The notes beneath the pieces are model-generated. The model was not told where the DNA came from and made no database searches. It saw only the letters and a list, made by a program, of their open reading frames with translations. The position numbers and the translations under genes were made by a program. A DNA stretch of 63,602 bases from an uncultured Traorella sp. (GTDB taxonomy: Bacteria > Bacillota_I > Bacilli_A > Erysipelotrichales > Erysipelotrichaceae): assembly GCF_944327115.1 (NCBI RefSeq), contig NZ_CALVGS010000113.1, positions 1-63,602 of the forward strand, read 5' to 3'. This document shows, piece after piece, positions 43,010-52,211 of this stretch; position 1 is the first letter of the stretch, and every line of letters starts with the position of its first letter.

Positions 43010-43118
43010 TTTCTATCCTTTCGATAACATGAATGGTCATCAGCAGATAATTGATGATGAGAAGCACGCTGCTGAATAGAAGCAGGCTTTCAAGAAGACT
43101 GTGCCCCTTCTCATTCAT
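42963..43118 (-). CDS. comGE: ComGE-like short prepilin
   Basis: A 51-residue protein starting MNEKGHSLLESLLLF, that is a cleavable G|HSLLE prepilin leader and one membrane helix with almost no globular tail. Its start at 43118 lies just before the comGD stop at 43111. The weak ribosome-binding site GGGTGGA is 8 nt upstream. ComGE proteins are normally about 115 residues; here it is very short, which may be a real reduction. Confidence 0.65.
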   Translation of the reverse strand: MNEKGHSLLESLLLFSSVLLIINYLLMTIHVIERIENVEINHDPIYEKASQ

Positions 43119-43485
43119 TGCTGATCCACCCGCTTCCAAGCTGAAAAACAGCTTTATATCCATTGCATCTCATTGTAAATGCTTTTGAGATATTGCCCTG
43201 TTCATTGTAGTGGAACAGCAAGGGATCACAGACAAGGGGTGAAAAGAAATAATCTTTATCATTGATGGTGACCTTATTTTGATTGATGTGGATCTCATGA
43301 CGTTTCTGCTTGCTGATCCCTTCAAGCTGGCTCTGTCGCAAAAGTGCTTGCAAAGCTTTAAAATGAAGATAAGAGGAATCAGGAATATGGCGGATCGTCA
43401 TGCCTGTCATCACAATGAGCATAGTAAGTACAAATATCATTTCTATAAGCGTATATCCGCTATTTTTGTACACTTGCCTGACCAT
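43111..43485 (-). CDS. comGD: ComGD-like prepilin
   Basis: A 124-residue prepilin with the leader SGYTLIEMIFVL near residue 9. The glutamate at mature position 5 and the hydrophobic helix are conserved. Two starts are possible (ATG 43485 or GTG 43470). It overlaps comGC by 26 bp. Part of the DNA-uptake pseudopilus. Confidence 0.8.
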   Translation of the reverse strand: MVRQVYKNSGYTLIEMIFVLTMLIVMTGMTIRHIPDSSYLHFKALQALLRQSQLEGISKQKRHEIHINQNKVTINDKDYFFSPLVCDPLLFHYNEQGNISKAFTMRCNGYKAVFQLGSGWISNE

Positions 43486-43756
43486 TGACGATTTCGATCA
43501 TAGAACCGTTTGGGCAGCGGTTCTGTCCTTCCTTCAAATAGCCTTTTTCAATCAAATCACTGATTGAACCGGGTGTGACAAGATTTTCAACCTCATAAAG
43601 AAGTATCTGAGAATCAACGACGCTTGTAAGTGCCTCACATCCTTTTGTATGGATGACTTTATTTTTCTGCTGGATATTGGGTAATGTAATTAAGAAAATC
43701 AGAGAAATGACAGATAAAACAAGGATCATTTCTAATACCGTAAAACCTTTTTTCAT
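43460..43756 (-). CDS. comGC: ComGC, major pseudopilin
   Basis: A 98-residue prepilin with leader MKKGFTVLEMILVL. A signature pair of cysteines at about 40 and 81 (KGCEAL, NRCPNGS) may form the disulfide known in ComGC. It builds the competence pseudopilus. AGGAGG precedes the ATG. Confidence 0.9.
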   Translation of the reverse strand: MKKGFTVLEMILVLSVISLIFLITLPNIQQKNKVIHTKGCEALTSVVDSQILLYEVENLVTPGSISDLIEKGYLKEGQNRCPNGSMIEIVNGQASVQK

Positions 43757-43765
43757 TTCTACCTC

Positions 43766-44737
43766 CTATAGTTGAGTGATCATATCCAATGGCATCAGCA
43801 AAAGCTGATAGATTGAAATAACAAGGATCGCAATCAGCGCATAAGCGATGCTGCTGACAAGCTTTGATGATGTTTTCAGAATTTTTTTAAATTCTCTTTT
43901 TTGAAATTCACAGTAATCATACAAGCATCCTTCTAAATTCTGTGTGTAAAAGCCTATTTTAAAAAAGCGTTTAAAGGTCAGATCAAGATAAGGCATCTGT
44001 TCGATCACCTGCAGCATTTCTTCACCCTGTTGAAGCTTCATGCTCATTGCTTTGATGTTGATCTGCAAGAAGGTATCTTTTTTCAATTTTGTCAGACATT
44101 CGAATACCTGTTTGGTCGAATACCCTCTTTTCATGAGGATGAGTGAATGAAGGGCAAAATCATAGGAGATGATCTTTTTGATGAGAAAAAATCTTCCAAG
44201 ATAATTTAAATAAAGCTGCTGATATTTTTGGTGCTGTTTCTTTTTTATAAAAAACAGAAAGATGGACAAAAAAATGATACCAGCCATGAATATCAGCAAG
44301 ACGCTTAAAATAAAATAGAAGAGCTGATGCAGATGAAAACCTTTTTGTACATCGATCATCATGCTTAGCTGAGGATAGATCTGAACTTCAAAAAATATAA
44401 AGACCATGAATGCGAAAAATAAGACAAAAAGCGGATAAGCTGTTTCTTTTAACCAATCCTCACGCAGCTGTTTTTTTATCTTATGATAATCATAAGCTGA
44501 AAGGATCGCCTGATCTAATGTCGAGATTTCCATAAAAAACTGAAGGGAGGCATAAAACGGATCCTTTGAATGGAAATCAATGAACTGTTTAAAATCAGCC
44601 CCTTCCTCAAGCTGACGCTGAATACTTTCATAACGCCCGAGAATGGTCAATGATGAAAAGAGTGAATATCCTTTGCTTAGAAGAAGAGAAAGCTGAATAA
44701 GATCTTCTTTAGTAATCGTTAAGGTCGATCTTCGCAT
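43766..44737 (-). CDS. comGB: ComGB, pseudopilus assembly membrane protein
   Basis: A protein of about 323 residues of the PilC/GspF family, with two T2SS-F-type helical domains and three membrane segments (about 125, 165-185 and 300-317). It anchors the ATPase to the membrane. The start is uncertain: the frame runs back to 44857 inside comGA, but MRRSTLTITKEDLIQLS at 44737 is the first ATG with family-like sequence. It overlaps comGA by about 29 bp. Confidence 0.85.
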   Translation of the reverse strand: MRRSTLTITKEDLIQLSLLLSKGYSLFSSLTILGRYESIQRQLEEGADFKQFIDFHSKDPFYASLQFFMEISTLDQAILSAYDYHKIKKQLREDWLKETAYPLFVLFFAFMVFIFFEVQIYPQLSMMIDVQKGFHLHQLFYFILSVLLIFMAGIIFLSIFLFFIKKKQHQKYQQLYLNYLGRFFLIKKIISYDFALHSLILMKRGYSTKQVFECLTKLKKDTFLQINIKAMSMKLQQGEEMLQVIEQMPYLDLTFKRFFKIGFYTQNLEGCLYDYCEFQKREFKKILKTSSKLVSSIAYALIAILVISIYQLLLMPLDMITQL

Positions 44738-45695
44738 CGGTTGAACGAATGATTTTTTTCTTGACTGCTTCTCTGATCTCTTCCTGAATCGTTTTATGAT
44801 TTTCAATTTTTCCGTATTCAAGATATCTTTGAAGCTCCTGCTGGGCAAGAATTTCATAAATACAGACTCGCTCCTTTCTTTTGATATCGGGATATAGACG
44901 CTGATTGACGACAGCAGTGAGCGTTTCTTTCAGATCAAAAGCTGAAAGACCTAACTCTGAGAGCCTTTTTATTGCTTCTGTGGCACTTTTCGCATGAAGC
45001 GTAGAAAATACCAGATGTCCGCTCAAAGCAGCCCTATAAACCATTTCTGCACATCTCGGATCTCTGATCTCTCCGATCATGATGACATCCGGATCATGAC
45101 GCAGTAATTGCTTGATGCCCTCTTCATATGTAAAATTCATTTTTTCATTGACCTGAAGCTGAAGATAATTGGAGCTGACGATCTCAATAGGATCTTCTAA
45201 TGTAATGATCTTTAATTTCTTTTGCCGGGCAATTTCCTCAAGCAAGGCATGTAAGGTCGTTGTTTTCCCGCTTCCTGTCGGTCCGCTAAACAGGATCAAG
45301 CCGCTTCTTAATGAACACCACCGTTTAAATTGAATATTCTGTGTTTTTTTCACAGAACATTGACTGATCGTGATCGGTGAATGATTATTAAGGATACGCA
45401 AGACTCCGGTTTGGCTCTGATAAGAAGAAATACAAGAAAAGCGAAAATAATATTCTTTTTCTTTCAGCTTCATCCGAAAAGTCCCGGACTGAGGAACTGT
45501 TAAATTACCAAGATCAAGATTCGCACAATATTTGAGATATTGAAAAAGAGCGTCAACCTGATCATCTTCAAAGGGCTTGAAGCCGCTGATACCGCGCATC
45601 TCACAGGAATGCCTGGTATCAGAAATTAAAAAATGAATATCCGTAGCTTTTACTTTCTGTGATTCAAAAATCAAACGATACAATATCTTTTTCAT
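44709..45695 (-). CDS. comGA: ComGA, competence ATPase
   Basis: A 328-residue traffic ATPase of the PilB/GspE family. The Walker A motif GPTGSGKTT is at 138-146, the Asp box and Walker B include RHDPDVIMIGEIRD, and the His box has SGHLVFSTLH. It powers pseudopilus assembly for DNA uptake. It is the first gene of the seven-cistron comG operon plus one. The start at 45695 follows TAGGAGGG; the promoter module is repeated at 33432. Confidence 0.93.
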   Translation of the reverse strand: MKKILYRLIFESQKVKATDIHFLISDTRHSCEMRGISGFKPFEDDQVDALFQYLKYCANLDLGNLTVPQSGTFRMKLKEKEYYFRFSCISSYQSQTGVLRILNNHSPITISQCSVKKTQNIQFKRWCSLRSGLILFSGPTGSGKTTTLHALLEEIARQKKLKIITLEDPIEIVSSNYLQLQVNEKMNFTYEEGIKQLLRHDPDVIMIGEIRDPRCAEMVYRAALSGHLVFSTLHAKSATEAIKRLSELGLSAFDLKETLTAVVNQRLYPDIKRKERVCIYEILAQQELQRYLEYGKIENHKTIQEEIREAVKKKIIRSTDAKIDLNDY

Positions 45696-45699
45696 AATC

Positions 45700-45743
45700 C
45701 CTCCTACTATTTTATATGCATCAAAGCTTCATTTTTCCCAAAA
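45700..45743 (-). promoter_or_regulatory. Competence-type promoter module, copy 2 (comGA)
   Basis: On the minus strand: TTTTGGGAA, TGAA and TTTGATGCATATAAAATAG then TAGGAGG. It is nearly identical to the module in front of the Ig-like gene. The preceding MBL terminator lies immediately upstream. Confidence 0.7.
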
Positions 45744-45747
45744 AAAA

Positions 45748-45777
45748 TAAAAAAAAACAGCATTTTTTTAATGCTGT
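45748..45777 (-). terminator. Terminator after the MBL-fold gene
   Basis: ACAGCAT/ATGCTGT on the minus strand with a 7-nt loop and a nine-T run. Confidence 0.8.
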
Positions 45778-45778
45778 C

Positions 45779-46384
45779 CTAAAGCTCTTTCAAATAAGGA
45801 TTATTTTTAAACTCTTCAAAAAGAGTTGTATTCTCACCATGACCGCAATAAATCTTATAATCCTTATCAATTTTCGCAATTTTTTTCAATGTTGCTTTCA
45901 TCTGTGAAAAACTACCGCCATAAAGATCACATCTGCCAATGCCCTCTTTAAATAAAACATCTCCGCAAAACATCAGATCATCAATCAACAGCAATACGCT
46001 TCCCTTGGTATGTCCGCTCGCTTCTATGACTTCAAATTCAAAGGGTCCTATTTTTGTAACAGGCTGATAGTGAGATACCGCAGCCTTGACTGTAAAAGGC
46101 TCAGCCATCACGCTGGCATTCTTTTTGCTGTCGCGCAGCATCTCTTCATCATCCTCAGAAATATAAACGTCACAATGCAATTGTTTGACTAACGGATCCA
46201 CAGCTTGAATATGATCAAAATGACCATGTGTCAAACAAATCGCATCAACGCAAAGTCCTTCAACCTCTTTCAGGATCCGTTTTGGATTCGCTGCGGGATC
46301 AATGATGATGCAATGATCAGCTTCCTTTAAGATATAGGTATTGGTAAATACATTTCCCAATACAAGACGTATGACTTCTTTCAT
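45779..46384 (-). CDS. MBL-fold metallo-hydrolase
   Basis: A 201-residue glyoxalase II-like hydrolase. The metal motif THGHFDH, the distal histidine in EASGHTKGS, and FCGDVLF and CGHGENT segments give the complete binuclear site. Family members hydrolyse thioesters such as S-lactoylglutathione or related compounds; the substrate here is unknown. The start at 46384 is assumed because no ribosome-binding site is visible; upstream is the rpmG terminator, 13 bp away. It may be co-transcribed with comG only by read-through, because a strong terminator separates them. Confidence 0.85.
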   Translation of the reverse strand: MKEVIRLVLGNVFTNTYILKEADHCIIIDPAANPKRILKEVEGLCVDAICLTHGHFDHIQAVDPLVKQLHCDVYISEDDEEMLRDSKKNASVMAEPFTVKAAVSHYQPVTKIGPFEFEVIEASGHTKGSVLLLIDDLMFCGDVLFKEGIGRCDLYGGSFSQMKATLKKIAKIDKDYKIYCGHGENTTLFEEFKNNPYLKEL

Positions 46385-46396
46385 CACGTACAATAT

Positions 46397-46418
46397 AAAA
46401 AAAGCCGATAAAGGCTTT
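46397..46418 (-). terminator. Terminator of rpmG
   Basis: On the minus strand AAAGCC/GGCTTT, loop of six, then TTTTTTTAT. Confidence 0.7.
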
Positions 46419-46420
46419 CT

Positions 46421-46570
46421 TTATTTCTTCTCCTTATGTTCAGTTTTCTTATTGCAGCGTGGGCAGTATTTGTTGACTACCATGCGGTCAGGATTTTTCT
46501 TTTTATTTCTTGTTGAGATGTAGTTTTCTTCTCCACAGACTGAACATTTTAATGTTAGACGATCTCTCAT
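46421..46570 (-). CDS. rpmG: 50S ribosomal protein L33
   Basis: A 49-residue basic protein not long enough for a 60-residue cutoff. It has two zinc-binding CxxC pairs (KCSVCG near residue 10 and YCPRCN near 38), so it is the zinc-containing (C+) type, and the NYISTRNKKK segment typical of L33. GGAGG precedes the ATG by 6 nt. It is not next to secE and nusG as in many genomes. Confidence 0.93.
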   Translation of the reverse strand: MRDRLTLKCSVCGEENYISTRNKKKNPDRMVVNKYCPRCNKKTEHKEKK

Positions 46571-46633
46571 AATTCCTCCTATTCATTAATTTGCCTACAA
46601 ATTATAACACAGTATTTCTTAAAATACCAGCCT

Positions 46634-48727
46634 TTATTCGTAGGTTTTATAGTATTCTACCAATGCATCATACACGATAGACATACATACGTTGGATTCC
46701 AAATTGCCTGTTGATGAGGTCGGAGCAACACAGGCAAAGGCAATGGTCGGATTCTCACTTGGTGCAAAACCGATCATGATCGAGTTTGACGTATCATCGC
46801 TGACCGTTCCTACCTCGGCAGTTCCTGTCTTTGCGGCAATGTCCTTATTCAATGAGGCAAAGCCTGCACCACAGGCACCGGAGCTGATACATTGGCGCAT
46901 ACCTTCCTTGACACGCTCCAGATATGCTTCATTTCCGTTCAAAACATCAATGACCTGCGTACCAAACTGTTCAACGATCGTTTCATCATCATTGATCTCA
47001 TAGATCTGCTTCATGAAATGCGGTCTGACCTTGACTCCCGTACCTACCGTTGACACATATTGCAAAAGCTGAATCGGCGTATAGCTTTCATACTGACCGA
47101 TTGAAAAGTCAAGCAGATGTCCGGAGGTATCATCCGTACCCGGATAGCCGCTTTCTTCATATGGAACATCTAATTGTGTTTCCGTTCCCAATCCGAACAT
47201 ACTGAAATATTTACGGTAAAGCTCATAAGCATTTTCAACGTTTGGCAGATTTAAGGCACCATACGGCGTATAATAGCCCCCGCCAAGACGGATCGCGATA
47301 TGGAACATATAAACGTTACTGGATTGGCGGATCGCTTCGATATCGTTGATCAGGCCTTTATTGTTGTAACTTCCCTTCACAAGACCACCGGCAAAGTACA
47401 TGGTCGTATCGTTGATAACTTCTCCGGGCTGTACTGCACCTTCATTAAGCCCCATATACAAGACCGCCGGTTTTACGGAAGAACCCGGAAGAAAGCTTTG
47501 CAGATAATTACCGCTGGCAAAAGGAATAAAGGACCCATCATCCTGAATTTGCTGGCCGCTCATAGCCAAAATTTCACCATTCTGCGGATTCATCATCACC
47601 AAAAACGCCTGTTTAAAGTCTTTTCGATAAACGTTGCTGCGGGCATTTGTAAGATACTTCTGCAAGATAGCATCAACCCGCTGCTGCAGATCGATATCGA
47701 TGGTCAGCTGGATGTTATATCCTTTTTTACCTTCCTGGATCGTCGTAAAGATAGGACTTCCCGTATCCTCGTCATAGGTGATCTGCTTGATCGTTTTTGT
47801 GCCGCTGAGATAATTTTCATATTCTTTTTCCAAACCGCTTGTTCCGAAACGATCATTCAATGCATAATCATTTGCAAGATAATAATCTTTGCTGCCTTCT
47901 TCAAGACCTGTGGTCGATACACGGCCGAAGACATCGCGCAAAACACTGCCATAAGGATAAACACGCTGTGAATCCGTAGAAATGTCAAAACCGACGAATT
48001 CCTCTTTGTGTTCGATCAGATATGCCGTATTTTCTTCAGAAGCGTTCTCAACCACAACTGCACTGCTGATCAGCGTCGCCTGTTCCATCTTGTACATGAC
48101 CGGCCAGGCGATATATTTCTGCTCATTGGTCAAATATCCCCGATTCGCATCAGCTTCATCCTGCGCAGCATTTCTTAATTCTTCGATCATCTCAGAAGTG
48201 ATCTTTGAAATCTTGATGGAATATTGTTCACTGTCAGAAAGCTTTTTCTGGTCATCGCTCAATAACGAAGCACCTCTGTCTTTCGCAACCATGATATAAT
48301 AATCCTTCCATTCACGTTCCGTGATAGAATCGCTCTGAATATCAAACTGTACCGCAAATTTATAAGCAAGCTGCCATTTGCTTTCGCTGTAAGAGCTCAG
48401 ATCCTTTTGAGGATAATATGTAATGTTGACGATTTCCTCGCTGGAAACTAACACATTGCCATTCCGATCGATCATATCACCTCTTGGAGGCGAGGAAATC
48501 TGATTCTTTTGCGTAAATGCCGCTAATTTCACGATATACTCATCCTGTGAAAAATATTGAATTTGGATCAAACGTACGGCAATCACAAAAAAGCAGGCAA
48601 ACACCGATAAAATCAAGATCCTTGCCCTTTTATTCACGACCTTATTAAAATCCATGTTGGATCGTAACAGATCGGAGCTTCTTTTTCTCATTCTTGCATC
48701 TAATTCTTTAAATGGATTTCTTAACAT
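46634..48727 (-). CDS. Class B penicillin-binding protein (transpeptidase, PBP2-type)
   Basis: A 697-residue peptidoglycan transpeptidase. A cytoplasmic N-terminus and one membrane helix near residue 40-60 precede the dimerisation domain (RGDMIDRNG) and the transpeptidase domain with the SxxK serine in LPGSSVKPAV, the SSN motif and KTGTAEVG. It cross-links the wall during elongation or division; the protein could be PBP2A-like or an MrdA homologue. The start at 48727 was chosen over 48745 by position; neither has a strong ribosome-binding site. The gene lies head-to-head with ispG. Confidence 0.9.
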   Translation of the reverse strand: MLRNPFKELDARMRKRSSDLLRSNMDFNKVVNKRARILILSVFACFFVIAVRLIQIQYFSQDEYIVKLAAFTQKNQISSPPRGDMIDRNGNVLVSSEEIVNITYYPQKDLSSYSESKWQLAYKFAVQFDIQSDSITEREWKDYYIMVAKDRGASLLSDDQKKLSDSEQYSIKISKITSEMIEELRNAAQDEADANRGYLTNEQKYIAWPVMYKMEQATLISSAVVVENASEENTAYLIEHKEEFVGFDISTDSQRVYPYGSVLRDVFGRVSTTGLEEGSKDYYLANDYALNDRFGTSGLEKEYENYLSGTKTIKQITYDEDTGSPIFTTIQEGKKGYNIQLTIDIDLQQRVDAILQKYLTNARSNVYRKDFKQAFLVMMNPQNGEILAMSGQQIQDDGSFIPFASGNYLQSFLPGSSVKPAVLYMGLNEGAVQPGEVINDTTMYFAGGLVKGSYNNKGLINDIEAIRQSSNVYMFHIAIRLGGGYYTPYGALNLPNVENAYELYRKYFSMFGLGTETQLDVPYEESGYPGTDDTSGHLLDFSIGQYESYTPIQLLQYVSTVGTGVKVRPHFMKQIYEINDDETIVEQFGTQVIDVLNGNEAYLERVKEGMRQCISSGACGAGFASLNKDIAAKTGTAEVGTVSDDTSNSIMIGFAPSENPTIAFACVAPTSSTGNLESNVCMSIVYDALVEYYKTYE

Positions 48728-48802
48728 GAAAATATTATACATCATTCTTTTGATTCTTGCATCTAAAAAATTATGTGATATTCTATTAGTGAGGTGAAAA
48801 AA

Positions 48803-49876
48803 ATGACAACACGTTCAGAAACAAGAGCCATCATGGTAAATGACCTGCAGATCGGTCATCAAAATAAAGTTATCATCCAGTCGATGTGCAATACAAAAAC
48901 AAGTGATATCGAAGCAACCGTTAAACAAATACTCGCTTTGGAAAAGGCCGGCTGCCAGCTTGTCCGTTTAGCGGTGGTCAGCATTGATGAAGCCAAAGCT
49001 ATTTCTGAAATCAAAAAAAGGGTTCATATTCCTTTAGTTGCTGATATTCATTATGATTATCGCATCGCAATCGAATGCATCCATCAGGGGATCGACAAGA
49101 TACGGCTGAATCCCGGAAATATCGGTTCAAAGGAAAATGTCCGTAAGGTAGTGAACGAATGTAAGAAATATCATATTCCGATCCGTATCGGTATCAACGC
49201 CGGATCTTTGGAAAAGGATATCCATGATAAATACGGCAGGCCTACTGCTCAGGGAATGATCGAAAGTGCCCAAAGACATGTGAATATCTTAGAAGAGCTG
49301 GATTTTCATGATATTGCACTTTCATTTAAATCAAGCGATGTCAATCTCTGCATCGAAACCTATGAGCTTGCTTCCAAGACCTTCGATTACCCTCTTCATT
49401 TAGGCGTGACCGAAGCAGGTACCGTGTTTACCAGCTCTATCAAATCGAGTGCAGCTTTGTCTGTTTTGCTTCATCAGGGAATCGGTGATACGATCCGTAT
49501 CAGCGTCAATGGTGATCCGGTTCAGGAAATCATGATTGCCAAGCAGCTTTTAAAGTGCCTCCATCTCATCGATCATGTACCAAATCTGATTGCCTGTCCG
49601 ATGTGCGGCAGGACCAGCTATGACATTGAAAGCGTCATAAAAGAAATCGAGCCGTTTTTGATGAACATAAATGCTGATATCAATGTAGCCATCATGGGCT
49701 GTGCTGTAAATGGTCCGGGAGAAGCCAGACATGCGGATATTGCGATCGCAGGAGGAAAGGATGAAGGTCTGCTTATCAAAAAAGGCAAGATCATTGAAAA
49801 GCTCCCAACTGAAAAGATGGCAGATCGTTTAAAAGAAGAAATACTTAAAATGACAGCTTCGAAGGATGAAGCATAA
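48803..49876 (+). CDS. ispG: 4-hydroxy-3-methylbut-2-en-1-yl diphosphate synthase
   Basis: A 357-residue Fe-S enzyme of the MEP pathway (GcpE). The N-terminal TIM-barrel sequence MVNDLQIGHQ...VIIQSMCNTKT and the Fe-S cysteines in CPMCGRTSYD and GCAVNGPGEA are complete. GAGGTG precedes the ATG at 48803; a GTG 9 bp upstream is inside the ribosome-binding site. Follows dxs and precedes ispH in the pathway. Confidence 0.95.
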   Translation: MTTRSETRAIMVNDLQIGHQNKVIIQSMCNTKTSDIEATVKQILALEKAGCQLVRLAVVSIDEAKAISEIKKRVHIPLVADIHYDYRIAIECIHQGIDKIRLNPGNIGSKENVRKVVNECKKYHIPIRIGINAGSLEKDIHDKYGRPTAQGMIESAQRHVNILEELDFHDIALSFKSSDVNLCIETYELASKTFDYPLHLGVTEAGTVFTSSIKSSAALSVLLHQGIGDTIRISVNGDPVQEIMIAKQLLKCLHLIDHVPNLIACPMCGRTSYDIESVIKEIEPFLMNINADINVAIMGCAVNGPGEARHADIAIAGGKDEGLLIKKGKIIEKLPTEKMADRLKEEILKMTASKDEA

Positions 49877-49885
49877 AAGGCTTGT

Positions 49886-49919
49886 AAAAAGATGATTTCT
49901 GTACTGAAATCATCTTTTA
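49886..49919. terminator. Bidirectional terminator between ispG and nfo
   Basis: AAAGATGATTTC/GAAATCATCTTT with a 6-nt loop, A-run on the left and T-run on the right. Confidence 0.8.
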
Positions 49920-50771
49920 TTTGATATTGACAAACTGCTGGTTACGAAGCATTTCAATTTCTTCCTTATAAGGAGGCTTCTTTTCGATATAAGGAGTTTC
50001 CAGGATGATCGGGATATTTTCCAGCAAAGGGTGATGGGCAATCTGACAAAGCTTTTCAAAACCGATTGCACCATGTCCTAAATTTTCATGACGGTCTTTC
50101 CGTGCTCCGCAAATATTTTTAGAATCATTTAAATGAACGACTTTCAAATAGCTCAAACCGATGATCTCATCAAACATCCGTAATATTTGATCAAAATCAC
50201 TGAGATCGTAACCGGCATCATGAATATGACAGGTATCCAGACAGACCCCCAGCTTCTTTATATGTACACCGTCGATCATTTGTCTGATTTCTTCAAACGT
50301 ACGGCCACATTCACTTCCCTTGCCGGCCATCGTTTCTAAACAAAGAATACATTTCTGGGAATCGTCAAGAGCAGCATTTAACCCCTGTATGATGCTTTGA
50401 ATACCGACATCGCTTCCGGCATTCACATGACTTCCCGGATGCAGGATCAAATAAGGAGATCCGATAGCGTCTGTTCGGATAATTTCATTTTTTAATAATT
50501 CGATACTGTTCTCATAGGTCTGCGGGTTCAGCGTATTTGCCAGATTGATCAGATAAGGGGCATGCACAACGACATGTTCCATTGAAAGATGATTTTCTTT
50601 TAGCAGAGCTTTTGCTTCATCAATTTTTAATTTTTCGATAGGAACCCTTCTGCCATTCTGCGGCGGTCCCGTATAAATCATGCAGGCATTGGCATGATAG
50701 CTGAGCATCTCTTTTATGCTTCCTAAAACATAATCAGGAGATGACATGGATACATGTGAACCTATGATCAT
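49917..50771 (-). CDS. nfo: Endonuclease IV (AP endonuclease)
   Basis: A 284-residue metal-dependent AP endonuclease that cuts at abasic sites in base-excision repair. The TIM-barrel zinc ligands are in HPGSHV, ETMAGKGSE, CLDTCHIHDAGYD, HLNDS and GHGAIGF. The start overlaps the cshB stop by 4 bp (ATGA-type), so the two are translationally coupled. The cshB-nfo order matches Bacillus. Companion of tag, which feeds this pathway. Confidence 0.96.
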   Translation of the reverse strand: MIIGSHVSMSSPDYVLGSIKEMLSYHANACMIYTGPPQNGRRVPIEKLKIDEAKALLKENHLSMEHVVVHAPYLINLANTLNPQTYENSIELLKNEIIRTDAIGSPYLILHPGSHVNAGSDVGIQSIIQGLNAALDDSQKCILCLETMAGKGSECGRTFEEIRQMIDGVHIKKLGVCLDTCHIHDAGYDLSDFDQILRMFDEIIGLSYLKVVHLNDSKNICGARKDRHENLGHGAIGFEKLCQIAHHPLLENIPIILETPYIEKKPPYKEEIEMLRNQQFVNIK

Positions 50772-52135
50772 TCTTCATGACCTCTTTTTTGGATCTGTGA
50801 AGCAATGGCTCTTTCTTTTTTCTGTTTTCTTATTTCCTCCTGGATCATGGCTCGTTTTGCTTTTCGTTTCAATTTTTCAACCTCCTGCTTACGCTTCTTT
50901 TTATATCCCGGCTTTACTGTTTTTTTCTTACGGTTGACGATCATGCTGACTTTTTTATCAAGCTCGCTTTGTTTATGTTCTTTTGGCTTATTTTTATCCT
51001 TTAAAGTGATCCATTGTCCGTCTTTAATATTCATATATTGAAAATGGATTCCCTTATTGGTCAGCTGGCGGATGGCATTTTCATCTTCTTTTTTGTAAAG
51101 GGAGTAGCAGATACCGCTCATACCTGCTCTGCCGCATCTGCCGGCACGATGGATATAGAAATCAATCTCACTTGGAAAGCCCAATGAAATAACATGTGAA
51201 ATGCCCTTGATATCAATTCCTCTTGCAGCAATATCACTGGCAACGATATAGGTCTTATCCAGATTCATCAGGTTTTTCATGGCATTCTTACGTGCTCTTG
51301 AAGGCATATCGCCATGAAGCTCGATCAGATCATAACCATGATCACGCATTTCCTGAGCCACCTTTGCGGCTTCGCTGCGTGTATTGGCAAAGATCAGACA
51401 AACATAAGGCTTAAAACCTTTTAATACTTCCAAGAGCTTTTCATGGTATTCCTGATGCTTGCACGGGATACAGATATGTTCGATCTTAGGCGCGCTGATA
51501 TGCGTATCATCTTCGATTTTGACCGTTACCGGATTATGCATATATTTTTTTAGGAAAAGCTGTAATCCCTGGGGCATCGTGGCACTGAAGGAGAGCATCT
51601 GAAGATCCTTTCGCATCTTCGAGGCAAAGGCATCAATATCCTCAAGAAAACCGAATTCCAAAGTCATATCCGCTTCATCAATGACCAGCAGCGATGCTCT
51701 GTCAATACGAAGCGTCTTTTCTTCGAGAAACAGATCCTTGATCCTTCCCGGCGTACCGATGACGACATGCGGCTGTATCCGTAAGGTCGTATTTTGTTTG
51801 TTTTTATCTATACCGCCACTGATCAGGCGAACACGACATCCCTTTAATGCTTCAGAAAGATCGGCAGCCCGCATATACAGCTGTAATGCAAGTTCACGGG
51901 TAGGGGCCGTTATGACCACCTGGACCTCATTTAAGCTTGGATCGATTCTTTCAATGATCGGAATCAGAAAAGCATGAGTTTTTCCAGTACCGGTATCACT
52001 GATGCCAATGACATCCTTTCCTTTACAAACCAGCGGAATTACTTTCTGCTGGATGGGGGTCGGAGCTATGAATCCGTTATGTTCGATAAAATCTTTTGTT
52101 GTTTGTTTGAATGTATAATCTGAAAATTTGCTCAT
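50768..52135 (-). CDS. cshB: DEAD-box RNA helicase (CshB-like)
   Basis: A 455-residue helicase. The Q motif near PTPIQQKVIP, motif I DTGTGKT, motif II DEAD, motif III SAT, and motif VI HRAGRCGR are all present. The C-terminus (about 380-455) is a lysine/arginine-rich tail. It unwinds structured RNA, probably in ribosome assembly and cold adaptation. Its position before nfo, beside ispH and trmK, is that of Bacillus cshB. Confidence 0.9.
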   Translation of the reverse strand: MSKFSDYTFKQTTKDFIEHNGFIAPTPIQQKVIPLVCKGKDVIGISDTGTGKTHAFLIPIIERIDPSLNEVQVVITAPTRELALQLYMRAADLSEALKGCRVRLISGGIDKNKQNTTLRIQPHVVIGTPGRIKDLFLEEKTLRIDRASLLVIDEADMTLEFGFLEDIDAFASKMRKDLQMLSFSATMPQGLQLFLKKYMHNPVTVKIEDDTHISAPKIEHICIPCKHQEYHEKLLEVLKGFKPYVCLIFANTRSEAAKVAQEMRDHGYDLIELHGDMPSRARKNAMKNLMNLDKTYIVASDIAARGIDIKGISHVISLGFPSEIDFYIHRAGRCGRAGMSGICYSLYKKEDENAIRQLTNKGIHFQYMNIKDGQWITLKDKNKPKEHKQSELDKKVSMIVNRKKKTVKPGYKKKRKQEVEKLKRKAKRAMIQEEIRKQKKERAIASQIQKRGHEE

Positions 52136-52211
52136 AACTTTTCTCCTTTTTCTTGTTTATAATTATAACATAATTTTCCCAGATATGATATGATGATGAC
52201 GAGGTGAAACA

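Noticed and set aside
47300-47971. 223-codon rightward open frame inside the PBP gene
   Set aside because: It lies fully within a PBP gene with all catalytic motifs; the translated sequence shows no family features and there is no start signal.
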